A stretch of DNA of 64,000 bases from Nonlabens sp. (GCF_018401815.1 NZ_JAGYKG010000004.1:1-64000); one strand, 5' to 3'; counted from the first letter of the stretch, positions 36,736-45,970 are shown. The notes: a model not told the origin generated them from the sequence alone. A program made the numbers and translations.

Positions 36736-37344
36736 TTACTCTGTAAGTTCTTTTTTAGGGCTGTAAAGAATAACGAATTGTATTAAAACACCTAAGATGA
36801 TCATGACCCATATTTCTAATTGAGTCAACAAATCAATAGATTCCATTGCTTTTCTTCCTAATTGCATTTGTCTTTGACCTTCGGCTATTTGAATGTCTGA
36901 AAGTTGGGCTACTATAGCATTTATCTTTTTAGCTTGGCCCTTTAATTGTGCAGAAGAGGGCTGACTGTTTTCGGAAGGTAAGTAAGCCATTTCCATAGAG
37001 AATAACGCACGGATCTCTTCTTTTAGGTGTTCAAAGATTTGTTCTTCATCGCGAGTTAGAGCCGTATTTGAAAAGCTTTGTAAAAAGTTTTGGATTTTTT
37101 TTTCAGAAGCCGAACGATTTGATAACAAGATAGCATCCTTGTTTTCGGCCAGAAGCAATTCCTTGTCATGAATCTCTAGTTGGATGTCAAAAAGCAAGTC
37201 TTTTGCTATTAATCGATCTTTGTAAATACTATCTACAGAGTCTTGTATGCGTTGAAAGTTCTTTTGATCTATAAAATTAGTAAAGACAATAAGCACAATT
37301 ACTAATAACAATCCAGCCGACCATTTAATTTTATTACTTATCAT
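36736..37344 (-). CDS. stand-alone four-helix-bundle (4HB_MCP-like) sensor protein
   Basis: 202 residues: TM helix at ~8-25 (WSAGLLLVIVLIVFTNFI), a ~140-residue all-helical periplasmic domain of the 4HB_MCP type (RIQDSVDSIYKDRLIAKDLL, FDIQLEIHDKELLLAEN), and a second TM helix at ~175-195 followed by only a few residues. Chemoreceptors with this module normally continue into HAMP and signalling domains; here there is no output domain, and no such gene lies next to it on the strand. It may be a membrane partner of another sensor or a reduced protein. Convergent with DUF389 (4 bases apart). Confidence 0.65.
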   Translation of the reverse strand: MISNKIKWSAGLLLVIVLIVFTNFIDQKNFQRIQDSVDSIYKDRLIAKDLLFDIQLEIHDKELLLAENKDAILLSNRSASEKKIQNFLQSFSNTALTRDEEQIFEHLKEEIRALFSMEMAYLPSENSQPSSAQLKGQAKKINAIVAQLSDIQIAEGQRQMQLGRKAMESIDLLTQLEIWVMIILGVLIQFVILYSPKKELTE

Positions 37345-37448
37345 AAATTTTTATTTAAAACTAGCACGTTTTAAAAATAAGGTCTGATTTTTTAAATAAA
37401 ATCTAGTTATGGAATTATTAACAAAAAAAAGAAGGGGAATGATCAAGT

Positions 37449-38213
37449 TTAAAACCCTTTATTTTGTGCGATACGCACTTTATGAAACAAATTAGAGCTG
37501 TATACAAATTCTGTTACCGCTTTGTTGTCGGTCCTAAAAATTTCTTCATTGGTGCCTTTCCAAGCCAATTTCCCGTCTTTGAGAAATACGATGGTTTCTC
37601 CTATTTCCATTACGGAGTTCATATCATGAGAGATGATTACCGTAGTAATTTTACGCTCATGAGTAATTTCTTGGATAAGTTGATCTATTACGGTTGCCGT
37701 ATTTGGGTCAAGACCAGAATTGGGTTCATCACAAAAAAGAAATCTTGGATTGTTCACTACTGCCCTGGCAAGTGCCACACGTTTTTGTTGACCGCCTGAA
37801 ATCTCACTAGGCATTTTTTTATTAAGCCCTATAAGATTTACTCGACTCAGTATTTCATTGGCTCGTGCCAACCGCTCTGGAAGTTTCATTTTAGTGAACA
37901 TGCGTAAGGGGAACATTACATTTTCCTCAACAGTCATGGAATCAAAAAGCGCACTGTGCTGGAAAAGCATTCCCATTTCTTTTCGCAGTTCACTTTTGCG
38001 CTCTATTTCCATGTCGTGCAGTGGCTCGCCATCATAAATAATCTCGCCAGCATCTGGCTCAAAAAGCCCCAGCATATTTTTAAGAAAAACAGATTTACCA
38101 GAACCGCTGGCTCCTATAATCATATTGGTTTTTCCTTTTTCAAAGGTTGCTGTAATTCCTTTTAAAACCTCCTCACCGCCAAAGCTCTTTCGTAAATCAT
38201 TTACCTGTATCAT
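37449..38213 (-). CDS. mlaF: ABC transporter ATP-binding protein, MlaF-like
   Basis: 254 residues. Walker A IIGASGSGKSVFL, Q-loop MGMLFQHSALFDSMTV, signature ISGGQQKRVALARA, Walker B RFLFCDEPNSGLDPNT, and switch His in VIISHDMNSVM. Together with the permease overlapping by one base it forms an Mla-type lipid transporter, which moves phospholipids between the membranes. A periplasmic MCE-domain (MlaD) partner is not in the immediate neighbourhood, so it must be elsewhere. Confidence 0.9.
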   Translation of the reverse strand: MIQVNDLRKSFGGEEVLKGITATFEKGKTNMIIGASGSGKSVFLKNMLGLFEPDAGEIIYDGEPLHDMEIERKSELRKEMGMLFQHSALFDSMTVEENVMFPLRMFTKMKLPERLARANEILSRVNLIGLNKKMPSEISGGQQKRVALARAVVNNPRFLFCDEPNSGLDPNTATVIDQLIQEITHERKITTVIISHDMNSVMEIGETIVFLKDGKLAWKGTNEEIFRTDNKAVTEFVYSSNLFHKVRIAQNKGF

Positions 38214-38950
38214 TAGCTAAGCAGTAATTGAGTTAAAATATAATTCGATATAATGATCGCAACACAAGTCCATACAAAACTAGTCGTACTTGCCTTCCCT
38301 ACTTCTAGTGCACCACCTTCCATATAATAGCCGTGATAGCTAGGTATAGTTGCTAGAATAAGACCAAAAACCATTGTTTTTATAAACGCATAACCAACAT
38401 GCCAAGGAATAAAACTATCCTGCAAGCCTATTATAAAATCTTCTGAGCTTACTAGGTTGCCATAGACACTGGCTAGATACCCACCACCAATGCCCACAAA
38501 CATGATAATAGCAATCAAAAAAGGATAGAACAGTAAGGCAATAATCTTAGGGAAAATCAAATAATTAAGCGGGTTGATACCCATTACTTCAAGTGCGTCT
38601 ATTTGCTCAGTAACACGCATAGATCCTATACTAGAGGTAATAAAAGAACCTACTTTACCAGCCATAATTACGGATATGAAGGTAGGGGCAAATTCTAAAA
38701 TAATGGACTGTCTGGTGGCAAAACCTATCAGAGATTTAGGAATCAAAGGGTTGTCCAGATTCAAAGAGGTCTGTAACGCAACAACCGCTCCCATAAATAA
38801 AGATATGAATGCGGTAATTCCCAAGGAGCCTATAATTAAATCGTCTGTTTCTTTAAGAATTAATTCTTTAAGAACGCTAGTTTTGGTAGGTCGCCTAAAA
38901 ACGCTAAAAAGCATGATCATGTAACGACCTATGTGTCTTATAAATCTCAT
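38213..38950 (-). CDS. mlaE: MlaE-family ABC permease
   Basis: 245 residues, five to six TM helices. Family motifs: SLGITAFISLFMGAVVALQT, EFAPTFISVIMAGKVGSFIT, the conserved GSMRVTEQIDALEVMGINPL coupling segment and YLIFPKIIALLFYPFL. The stop shares one base with the downstream mlaF start. Inner-membrane part of an Mla-type phospholipid transporter. Confidence 0.92.
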   Translation of the reverse strand: MRFIRHIGRYMIMLFSVFRRPTKTSVLKELILKETDDLIIGSLGITAFISLFMGAVVALQTSLNLDNPLIPKSLIGFATRQSIILEFAPTFISVIMAGKVGSFITSSIGSMRVTEQIDALEVMGINPLNYLIFPKIIALLFYPFLIAIIMFVGIGGGYLASVYGNLVSSEDFIIGLQDSFIPWHVGYAFIKTMVFGLILATIPSYHGYYMEGGALEVGKASTTSFVWTCVAIIISNYILTQLLLS

Positions 38951-39003
38951 CGTTGGTAAAAATAGATAAAAAAAAAACCTAAAGATTTAATGCTATCTTA
39001 AAC

Positions 39004-39031
39004 TTGTTCTTTTTTTCAAAGGTTACTTTTG
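39004..39031 (+). promoter_or_regulatory. promoter of the PafA-like gene
   Basis: TTG at 39004-39006 and TACTTTTG (39024-39031), 17 bases apart; the latter fits TAnnTTTG and lies 16 bases before the ATG. Confidence 0.6.
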
Positions 39032-39047
39032 TAATAAATAATTTTTT

Positions 39048-40724
39048 ATGAAAAATGTACTCTTTCTAATAATAGCTTTTGTTTTTATAACGTCTTGTAG
39101 CACGCTTTCGCGAAAGCGAGATCAACCAACCCCTTTAAACTCCCTTGAAGCAGTGCAAGATAGCCCAAAACTGGTCGTAGGAATAGTAGTAGATCAAATG
39201 CGTTATGATTATTTAAGTAGGTTTTACCATCGCTATAGTGAAGATGGATTTAAAAGATTAATGAAGGGAGGTTTCCAGCTTACCAATAATCATTATAATT
39301 TTGTTCCTACCTATACCGCTCCTGGACATGCTTCAATCTATACGGGAACTTCACCTATGAATCACGGTATTATAGGAAATAATTGGTACGATAAATTTGA
39401 AGATAAAGTCATTTACAATGCAGGTGATGATCAGGTAATAGGGGTTGGAACAGCTAGTGATGAAGGTAGAATGTCACCACGCAGAATGTTAACTACCACC
39501 ATAACGGATCAATTGGAGCTTCAAACTCAAGGAAGATCAAAAGTCATAGGTATTTCTATTAAAGATCGCGGGGCGATTTTACCTGCTGGACATGCTGCAG
39601 ATGCAGCGTACTGGTTTGAAGGAAGCGATCAAGGAAACTTTATTTCTAGCAGCTTTTATATGGATCAATTACCGCAATGGGTGACCGATTTTAATGCTTT
39701 AAAAAAAGCAGAAGAATATTTAAAAACATGGAATACCTTATATCCCATAGAGACCTATACGGCAAGTGGCTCCGATCTCAATGATTTTGAAAAAGCTCCA
39801 AAAGGAAAAGAAGCTGCTGTTTTTCCTTATGACTTAAATAAGCTCAAAGCTGAAAACGGAAATTACAGTCTTATAAAAGCAACTCCTTATGGTAATAGTA
39901 TCGTAGCAGATTTTGCTATTGAAGCTTTGAAAAAAGAAGAAATGGGAAAGGACTCTATTGCAGACTTTCTAGCAGTAAGTTTTTCTAGCACGGATTATAT
40001 TGGGCATCAATATGGAGTGAACTCTATAGAGATTGAAGACACTTATTTAAGATTGGACCAAGATATTGCACGTTTTTTAAAAGCTTTAGATGAAGAAGTA
40101 GGAAAAGGGAATTACACCGTTTTCTTAACAGCAGACCATGGTGCAGTTAATAATCCTGCTTATTTACAAAGCAGGAATATCAATGCGGGATATTTTGATA
40201 GATCAGATTTTAGAAATAAACTCAATAATGCCCTTATAGAAAAATACGGCTTTGATGATTTAATTTCAAATATTTCTAACGATCAGATTTTCTTTAATAA
40301 AGTCAATCTCATAAAGAACACTATCAATCCTATTGATTTAGAACATTTTATTGCCAGTACCATCATAGATTACACATCTATTGATAAAGTGTATACGAGA
40401 AAAGCACTCGTTTCTGGGTCTATGCAAGACGGAATTGGCACACTCATTCAGAATGGGTTCCATCATAAGCGAAGTGGGGATGTAATTTATGTTTTAGAAC
40501 CAGCGGTGATTTCTTATTCCAAAACAGGCTCTACTCACGGAAGTTCTCAGAGTTATGACACTCATGTACCTTTATTATTTTACGGCAACGGAATTAACCA
40601 AGGGTCGAGCAGCAAGCGCACAGAAATTATCGACATCGCTCCTACGATTTCGAGCTTGCTTAAAATAAGCTTTCCTAATGCGGCCACTGGAAATCCGATA
40701 AGCGAAGTGTTAATTAAATCGTAG
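39048..40724 (+). CDS. pafA: PafA-like alkaline phosphatase lipoprotein
   Basis: 558 residues. Lipoprotein signal with Cys 17 (FVFITSCST). Alkaline-phosphatase superfamily: metal-binding D in VGIVVDQMRYDY, nucleophile Thr 90 in PTYTAPGHASIYTGT, and K172/R174 in IKDRGAILPAG. The Thr-to-KxR spacing matches the phosphate-contacting pair of flavobacterial PafA (Thr79, Lys162, Arg164). Further metal ligands in SSTDYIGHQYG and FLTADHGAVNN. Likely a periplasmic or surface phosphomonoesterase for phosphate acquisition. A palindrome copy sits directly after the lipoprotein Cys, encoding LSRKR (third frame). Confidence 0.9.
   Translation: MKNVLFLIIAFVFITSCSTLSRKRDQPTPLNSLEAVQDSPKLVVGIVVDQMRYDYLSRFYHRYSEDGFKRLMKGGFQLTNNHYNFVPTYTAPGHASIYTGTSPMNHGIIGNNWYDKFEDKVIYNAGDDQVIGVGTASDEGRMSPRRMLTTTITDQLELQTQGRSKVIGISIKDRGAILPAGHAADAAYWFEGSDQGNFISSSFYMDQLPQWVTDFNALKKAEEYLKTWNTLYPIETYTASGSDLNDFEKAPKGKEAAVFPYDLNKLKAENGNYSLIKATPYGNSIVADFAIEALKKEEMGKDSIADFLAVSFSSTDYIGHQYGVNSIEIEDTYLRLDQDIARFLKALDEEVGKGNYTVFLTADHGAVNNPAYLQSRNINAGYFDRSDFRNKLNNALIEKYGFDDLISNISNDQIFFNKVNLIKNTINPIDLEHFIASTIIDYTSIDKVYTRKALVSGSMQDGIGTLIQNGFHHKRSGDVIYVLEPAVISYSKTGSTHGSSQSYDTHVPLLFYGNGINQGSSSKRTEIIDIAPTISSLLKISFPNAATGNPISEVLIKS
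39103..39118. repeat. iterated palindrome CGCTTTCGCGAAAGCG, copy 6 (perfect)
   Basis: Inside pafA, just after the lipoprotein cysteine, read in the third frame as LSRKR. Confidence 0.95.
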
Positions 40725-40767
40725 CGACCTCTACTGATCACATTTAGGTATACTAGCAAAAAAAGGG

Positions 40768-41261
40768 GTGTCAAAAAAAATAGTGCTTATAGCAGCTCTA
40801 GTCGCAAGTGTAACGACAACGACCCAAATTTTTAAAGCTAAGGAGACCAAAAAATGCAAATAGGAGCTAATTTTCAGAGTGGTGCTAAGGGAATTCATGG
40901 GACTTAGGATGTTGCAATAGCAGAAAACTTTTCTATGGGTCTAGGCGTGAATTATGCACTAAGTCTAGACGATACTATAGATGCTGACTTTGATGAAAGA
41001 GCTGCTGTAAAATTGCGTTTCAATGCTAACATAGGTAATGTCTTGAACATCGACCCGATGTTTGATTTTTATCCTGGACTTGCTTTCAGTAATAAAAACT
41101 TCGGAGGGCACATAGGTGCGAGGTATTTCTTTACAGACGGTTTTGGAATCTATACAGAAGCAGCTTTTCCACTAGCAAAATACAAAACCGAAAACCTAAC
41201 TCCAGCTGAAGAGATTTACAATCAGTTTACGATGAGTTTTGGTTTGGCTTTTAATTTCTAA
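40768..41261 (+). pseudogene. decayed outer-membrane beta-barrel protein gene
   Basis: A signal-peptide-like start (GTG 40768: SKKIVLIAALVASVTTTTQ) runs into TAG at 40861-40863. The continuation is in another frame: from ATG 40854 (MQIGANFQSGAKGIHGT) to an in-frame TAG (40902-40904), then readable again to 41261 as DVAIAENFSMGLGVNYALSL, a small barrel ending SFGLAFNF with the C-terminal Phe of BAM substrates. So a frameshift in an A-run near 40850 plus a nonsense codon break one ancestral gene of ~160 codons. The open part 40935-41261 alone lacks a signal peptide. Its last 4 bases overlap the convergent glycosyltransferase stop. Confidence 0.7.
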
Positions 41262-42109
41262 AACCCCAACTTTGACTTGATACCGTTCCAGCGGTATGCT
41301 CTAATAAAACGACCTTGCTCTTCTGTTACCAGTGGAGCAAGGTTCTTTTTTTGTGCCAGTTGGTAACCTTTTAAGTAATCGGTTATCAGGTTGAATTGTT
41401 TTTTATTCCAGGCCATTTTTGCAGCGGTTATAAAAGTGAGCAGTTGACCATATCGCATTTTATAAAAAGCTTCTCCTTGCAAGTATTTGGACCTGGCATT
41501 ATAAGCTGCTCCAGTAGGTTTTAAGTGTTTTACATGCAATTCTGGAATGGTCAGTACTTCCCAGCCGTAAAATCGCGCGAGCATTTCATCTATGGTATCC
41601 CATCCTATACTGGCTTGAAGTCCGCCTATTTGTTCAAAACATTCTCGTCTGTAGGCTTTAAGAGCTCCTCTGATATGATCTGGATTGTTTTGGTTTTCCA
41701 TTTCCCAACGGCCGTTCCTTAGAATGCTACAATGTCCAGCAACCATTCCTATAGTTTCGCTTTCGCTAAAGCGAGCTACCACCTCTTCTATATAATTTTT
41801 AGGGAATATCAAGTCAGCATCGTACTTACAAATGAGGTCAAAACTTGCTCTATCTATTTGAGCCAGACCATAGTTAAATGCCTGTATGACTTTACTGCCA
41901 GGAACATTTTCTGCACTCGAGAATTTTTTCACCACTTTGATAGGTAAGGAGGTTGAGTAGGAGCTGGCAATTTCAAAAGTACGGTCGGTTGAGTTGTCGT
42001 CTACCACAACTATTTGAGTAACTGCTAGCGATTGTTGCACCAAACTGTCCAGCGTTAAGTGTATGCATTGCTCTTCGTTATGAGCTGGTATGATGATGGC
42101 TATTTTCAA
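41258..42109 (-). CDS. glycosyltransferase family 2
   Basis: 283 residues, no membrane segment. MKIAIIIPAHNEEQCIHLTL, QIVVVDDNSTDRTFEIASSY, then the DxD CKYDADLIFPKNYIEE, acceptor region IGWDTIDEMLARFYGWEVL, HLKPTG. GT-A fold; sugar and acceptor unknown. The methyltransferase gene lies 3 bases upstream on the same strand, so the two probably modify the same glycan or lipid. An imperfect palindrome copy is read as RFSESE. Confidence 0.88.
   Translation of the reverse strand: MKIAIIIPAHNEEQCIHLTLDSLVQQSLAVTQIVVVDDNSTDRTFEIASSYSTSLPIKVVKKFSSAENVPGSKVIQAFNYGLAQIDRASFDLICKYDADLIFPKNYIEEVVARFSESETIGMVAGHCSILRNGRWEMENQNNPDHIRGALKAYRRECFEQIGGLQASIGWDTIDEMLARFYGWEVLTIPELHVKHLKPTGAAYNARSKYLQGEAFYKMRYGQLLTFITAAKMAWNKKQFNLITDYLKGYQLAQKKNLAPLVTEEQGRFIRAYRWNGIKSKLGF
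41759..41774. repeat. iterated palindrome, imperfect copy (one mismatch)
   Basis: CGCTTTCGCTAAAGCG inside the glycosyltransferase gene. Confidence 0.8.
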
Positions 42110-42112
42110 AAT

Positions 42113-42643
42113 CTAGGAAGGATTTGCCTTTACACAATAGACCAGATAATAACGATGGGTAAATTTTCTAAGAAGTGGACGTATTCCAAATTTATTTACA
42201 GGATTGGTAAACTTGATGTGATCGACTATCCTCCAGCCTGCTTTTTCCAGTACATAATCCAGTTGCCAAGGTTCAAATTCGTGGTAGTGTTGGTCTCTGA
42301 TATCGTTTTTATTGCGGTACGCATTAGAAAACCAAAGCCTTAATGGAACACTAATCACACATTTATCACATGGAATGGCTTTCAATGAGGTGTAAGGGGA
42401 GACTAAATGTTCAAATATTTCAAAAGCAGTGACTACTTCACCTTTAAAATTTTCTATAGTTGAGGTGTCGTCATCTAGATCTTCTCCGCCCGTATTAAAA
42501 ACTTGATATCCAGCTTCTTTCATAATTAGCGTAAACGGATTCTCTACTCCTAAATCTAGAATGCGATCTGTTTTAGGTAGGTGTTTTTCTAGAAATTCTA
42601 GGGTAAGGCCAAATCTTTTATGTGGAACGCTTTTCTCGTACAA
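42113..42643 (-). CDS. class I SAM-dependent methyltransferase
   Basis: 176 residues with a TTG start; a stop codon lies two codons upstream, so no longer start exists. Motif I DRILDLGVENPFTLIMKEAG (GxG partly degenerate), motif II NTGGEDLDDD, and AFEIFEHLVSP as the post-motif. The C-terminal part (WQLDYVLEKAGWRIVDHIKF) is typical of small Methyltransf_11/23 proteins. Substrate unknown; pairing with a GT2 gene suggests a glycan or lipid target. The shortness (176) leaves the cap region minimal. Confidence 0.72.
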   Translation of the reverse strand: MYEKSVPHKRFGLTLEFLEKHLPKTDRILDLGVENPFTLIMKEAGYQVFNTGGEDLDDDTSTIENFKGEVVTAFEIFEHLVSPYTSLKAIPCDKCVISVPLRLWFSNAYRNKNDIRDQHYHEFEPWQLDYVLEKAGWRIVDHIKFTNPVNKFGIRPLLRKFTHRYYLVYCVKANPS

Positions 42644-42752
42644 GGTTCAATCTTCTTTAGTTTACGAAAATAAAGGTTTCTCGCCTTTGAGTAGACGGTC
42701 TTTTGTAAAAAGTTGAAATAGAAAACTCAGTGAAGAGTTTATAAAAGCTACA

Positions 42753-42790
42753 GATGTCAGTCTGAGCGAGAGTCGAAGAGGAGAACTTAT
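42753..42790 (+). repeat. dispersed intergenic repeat, copy A
   Basis: Core TCTGAGCGAGAGTCGAAGAG. About 38 bases shared with copies at 42847, 55156 and 55264. Confidence 0.8.
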
Positions 42791-42846
42791 AACAGGAGAT
42801 TGTGCTAGGTATGAAGGTTTCGACAATCGATCAACCAAACATTTTT

Positions 42847-42903
42847 CTTATTCAACAAACTTAACGATGCCAGTCTGAGCGACAGTCGAAGACGGGAACT
42901 TAT
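42847..42903 (+). repeat. dispersed intergenic repeat, copy B (long form)
   Basis: Core TCTGAGCGACAGTCGAAGAC preceded by CTTATTCAACAAACTTAACG; this long form is shared with the copy at 55156-55208 on the other strand. Confidence 0.85.
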
Positions 42904-43045
42904 GCAAAGAGATGTTACCAATTAAAAAGAGTTTTGAATACCGCATATCACCATTGTGGTTGATGAGTACTCTAAAAAGTTAATAAAAGTTAAGCATAAG
43001 AAGTACATAGTTAATTGACGTTCATCTTTTGTATTTTTCACGTCT

Positions 43046-45145
43046 ATGAAATGGATCACAATTATTGCTTTATTGGTAGCGTTTTTATCGCTAGGTCAAC
43101 ATACATCGAGCCAGTTAAAAACAGTTGATTTTCAGAAGGCGCAGGCACTGATTTCCTTAGATGAATTATCTAACGAAGTAACAGGAGAACTTCTTTTTGA
43201 TATCAAGATGCTTCAAGATGCTTCTTCTATTTTTATTGACGCAAAAAACCTGGTGTCTTATCAAGTTTTTTTAGATAATAAAGAGGTAAAAACTATTTAT
43301 GATGGGGAAAAGTTGGTGGTGCAAGCTCCTTTTCGCGCAAGCGATAACAAAAAACTCAAAATAAAGTTTACCAGCTACCCATCGAAGGCCATGTACCATA
43401 TAGACGAAAATAATGACCGGCTATGGGATCAAGTCTGGACCCAAGGACAAGGAAAATACACCAGCAACTGGCTGCCGTGTATCGATGATATGAATGATAA
43501 AATGATTTGGAGTTTCCAGATCACCGCACCCAAATCAAAAAGGGTGATCGCAAATGGCAAACTTACCAAAGTACAACCTGACGCTGATCAAATGATCTGG
43601 AGCTACAACATGGAACAACCTATGTCCAGTTATCTGGTTGCTCTTGTCGCTGGAGATTATCAAGTTAAAAAAGATACCAGCGCTTCTGGAGTACCCCTAG
43701 AATACTATTATTACCCTAAAGAAGAGAAAAAAGTAGCACCTACCTATCAACATTCTAAAGAGATCTTTGATTTCTTGGAGGCAGAGATAGGAGTTGCTTA
43801 TCCGTGGCAAAATTACAAGCAAGTTCCCGTCAAAGATTTTTTGTATTCAGGTATGGAAAACACGGGGATGACCATCTTTAATGACGCATTTTTTACAGAC
43901 GAACTAGGTGCAAACGACCGCAGTTATGTAAATGTGAATGCACACGAACTGGCGCATCAATGGTTTGGTAATTTGGTGACAGAAACGGAAGCAAAACACC
44001 ACTGGTTGCACGAAGGTTTTGCCAGTTATTACGCATTACTAGCAGAGAAACACTTATATGGAACTTCCTATTTTCAAGCACAATTATTTGAATATGCAGA
44101 GGCTTTGAACGAGCAAACTGCTAAAGGAACTAGTACCGCACTTCTGGATGAAAAGGCAACCTCACTAAGCTTTTACCAACATGGAGCCTGGGCGTTACAT
44201 GCGTTAAAAGAAGAAGTTGGGGTGTTGAGCTTTCGCGAAAGCGTTATCAAGTACCTGTTAAGAAACAAGTATCAAAATGTTACGACAGCTAGTTTTCTCG
44301 ATGTGGTCGCTGAGGTCAGTGAAAAAGATTTAACTGCTTTTAAGGCAACTTGGCTTACTTCCACAGTCTTCCCTACTGCTGAAGCATTGAGAATATTGAG
44401 AAAACAGCCTGTAATGGAACAATACCTTCAACTGTCAGCAAGACGTATTTCTACTTTTGAAGAGTCTTATAATTCGTATCAAGAAACACTTCAACAACCT
44501 GTTGAAAGGGTATTGGTCAAAGAAATGGTAGCTCAGTTGAGCATTCATGATAATGAGAAGAAATACGAACTGCTGCAGCAAGCAGCAGCATTAAATGATG
44601 TAGAAGTCAACCAGCTTATTGTTTTAAGTACGCCAACTTTAAACCATAAGAACCGAGAATTAATTGCGAGCATGCTTCATGATGCTTCTTATGTGACCAG
44701 AGAGTCCGTTTTGTTTTTATTGTGGAATGATGCCAGCGATAAAAGGGCTGTTTTAGAAAACTCAAGAGCACAATGGGAGGAATTAAATTATAACTTAGAT
44801 ATGGCATGGATCGTATTAGCACTCAATTCTACCGGCTATACCAATGAAGAATTATTGCCTTTTTTAGTTCGTTTACAAGCGTATACGGGTTCAGAATACA
44901 GCACAGAAACCAGAACAGCAGCTTTTGATTACTTGATCAATCTCGACGCGATGAGTCAGCAAAATTATACTGACCTTATGAATGCTAGTTTGCATCATGT
45001 GTGGCGGTTTTATGAAAATGCACGAGCTGTTTTAAACGTCCAATACCAAAAAGAAAAGGGGCAATTCTTTATTGATCAATCTTTAGGTAATTTTGACACG
45101 GAGAGTCAAGAAAAATTAAAGCAAGTTTTAGGCTTGAAGGATTAG
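43046..45145 (+). CDS. M1 family aminopeptidase
   Basis: 699 residues with a signal peptide (WITIIALLVAFLSLGQ). N-terminal beta domain with WLPCIDDMNDK, substrate motif YSGMENTGMTIFND (GxMEN), zinc site HELAHQ (H300, E301, H304) with Glu323 in HHWLHEGFASYYA, i.e. HExxH-x18-E, followed by a helical C-terminal half. All catalytic elements are present, in contrast to the M1-like protein at 29787. Probably periplasmic or surface peptide degradation. Palindrome copies at 44229 (FRES) and, imperfect, 43328. Confidence 0.93.
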   Translation: MKWITIIALLVAFLSLGQHTSSQLKTVDFQKAQALISLDELSNEVTGELLFDIKMLQDASSIFIDAKNLVSYQVFLDNKEVKTIYDGEKLVVQAPFRASDNKKLKIKFTSYPSKAMYHIDENNDRLWDQVWTQGQGKYTSNWLPCIDDMNDKMIWSFQITAPKSKRVIANGKLTKVQPDADQMIWSYNMEQPMSSYLVALVAGDYQVKKDTSASGVPLEYYYYPKEEKKVAPTYQHSKEIFDFLEAEIGVAYPWQNYKQVPVKDFLYSGMENTGMTIFNDAFFTDELGANDRSYVNVNAHELAHQWFGNLVTETEAKHHWLHEGFASYYALLAEKHLYGTSYFQAQLFEYAEALNEQTAKGTSTALLDEKATSLSFYQHGAWALHALKEEVGVLSFRESVIKYLLRNKYQNVTTASFLDVVAEVSEKDLTAFKATWLTSTVFPTAEALRILRKQPVMEQYLQLSARRISTFEESYNSYQETLQQPVERVLVKEMVAQLSIHDNEKKYELLQQAAALNDVEVNQLIVLSTPTLNHKNRELIASMLHDASYVTRESVLFLLWNDASDKRAVLENSRAQWEELNYNLDMAWIVLALNSTGYTNEELLPFLVRLQAYTGSEYSTETRTAAFDYLINLDAMSQQNYTDLMNASLHHVWRFYENARAVLNVQYQKEKGQFFIDQSLGNFDTESQEKLKQVLGLKD
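43328..43343. repeat. iterated palindrome, imperfect copy
   Basis: CCTTTTCGCGCAAGCG inside the M1 aminopeptidase gene; two or more mismatches, so it may be coincidental. Confidence 0.4.
44229..44242. repeat. iterated palindrome core GCTTTCGCGAAAGC, copy 7 (perfect core)
   Basis: Inside the M1 aminopeptidase gene, read as FRES. Confidence 0.95.
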
Positions 45146-45232
45146 TTTGTAGTCAAAGGAGCAGTGTACAGTCACAGTCGCAGTAACAGTTTGCGGGAAA
45201 GAAGGCACTCCTTTTATGATCTTTTTTAAACC

Positions 45233-45751
45233 TTAAAACAAATCATTTACTTCAGCTTTTAAAAAGCTGATAGCGGTAGCGCTAGGAGCGCGTTTATCCA
45301 TCAAATCATTGAGAATAGCCTCACGTAATGCATCGGCAGTGGCGACTTTATGTGACATGGAGACTTGACGTATTTGTTGAATCGTAGTGTTTTTAACAGC
45401 CCGTATGACGTTCCAGCACTCCTCACTGACGTAAACTTGTTGTGCGATGTTGTGCTCAAACTCTAGTTCTATAGCGGCTATGAGCGTTTGCTCATAATCT
45501 GCTTTAGTCATATTGCCAGATTTTGTTCTGACCACCAGACTAGCTGGTTTTATTCGTTCCAAAAAAAGAACCAATCGCTCATAAGCAGCCATACGAGTAG
45601 GAAGTGTTTTTGTTTGAGACTCTCTTACCGTGATAAACCTTCTTCTACGTTCTTCATTTTTCATAAAAGAAGAGAGAAAATAATAGGCAATTACCGCTAC
45701 AATAAAGGTTGGTAATAAAGTTTGAAACAAAGAAAAAATACTGTCTTGCAT
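45233..45751 (-). CDS. conserved small membrane protein of unknown function
   Basis: 172 residues. One N-terminal membrane helix (SLFQTLLPTFIVAVIAYYFL, residues ~6-25) followed by a basic stretch (KNEERRRRFITVRESQ) and a mostly helical cytoplasmic domain with LPTRMAAYERLVLFLERIKP and a C-terminal TADALREAILNDLMDK. It looks like a conserved flavobacterial family, but I do not recognise a function. It is convergent with the M1 aminopeptidase and stands alone on the minus strand. It is the left neighbour of the repeat-bracketed cassette. Confidence 0.7.
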   Translation of the reverse strand: MQDSIFSLFQTLLPTFIVAVIAYYFLSSFMKNEERRRRFITVRESQTKTLPTRMAAYERLVLFLERIKPASLVVRTKSGNMTKADYEQTLIAAIELEFEHNIAQQVYVSEECWNVIRAVKNTTIQQIRQVSMSHKVATADALREAILNDLMDKRAPSATAISFLKAEVNDLF

Positions 45752-45970
45752 AGTCTAATTTTAGTGATAGGTAAAGATCAAAAATAAGGGGTTATTTTCT
45801 ATCGACTGCAATTTTAAGATTCAATTTTATGAAATCAATTAAAAATTAGTTGAGCAATAGCTCGGGAAAAAAGTTAGCTGAGGACTTTTGATGCTCCTAT
45901 TCATTTTATCAATTCACAACGCTCTAAGAAAAATTTTGAGAGGCTGTTTATATCTAATATCCAGAATTAA

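Larger units (their letters stand above)
42644..43045. other. intergenic region with dispersed repeats
   Basis: 402 bases without a gene, holding two copies of a dispersed repeat (listed separately) and the upstream region of the M1 aminopeptidase gene. ATCTTTTG at 43024-43031 is one base off TAnnTTTG, so the promoter is uncertain. Confidence 0.6.

Noticed and set aside
40850..40935. Programmed frameshift or readthrough in the barrel gene
   Set aside because: There are two separate lesions (a frame change and a TAG) with no slippery site or stimulating structure visible; decay is simpler.
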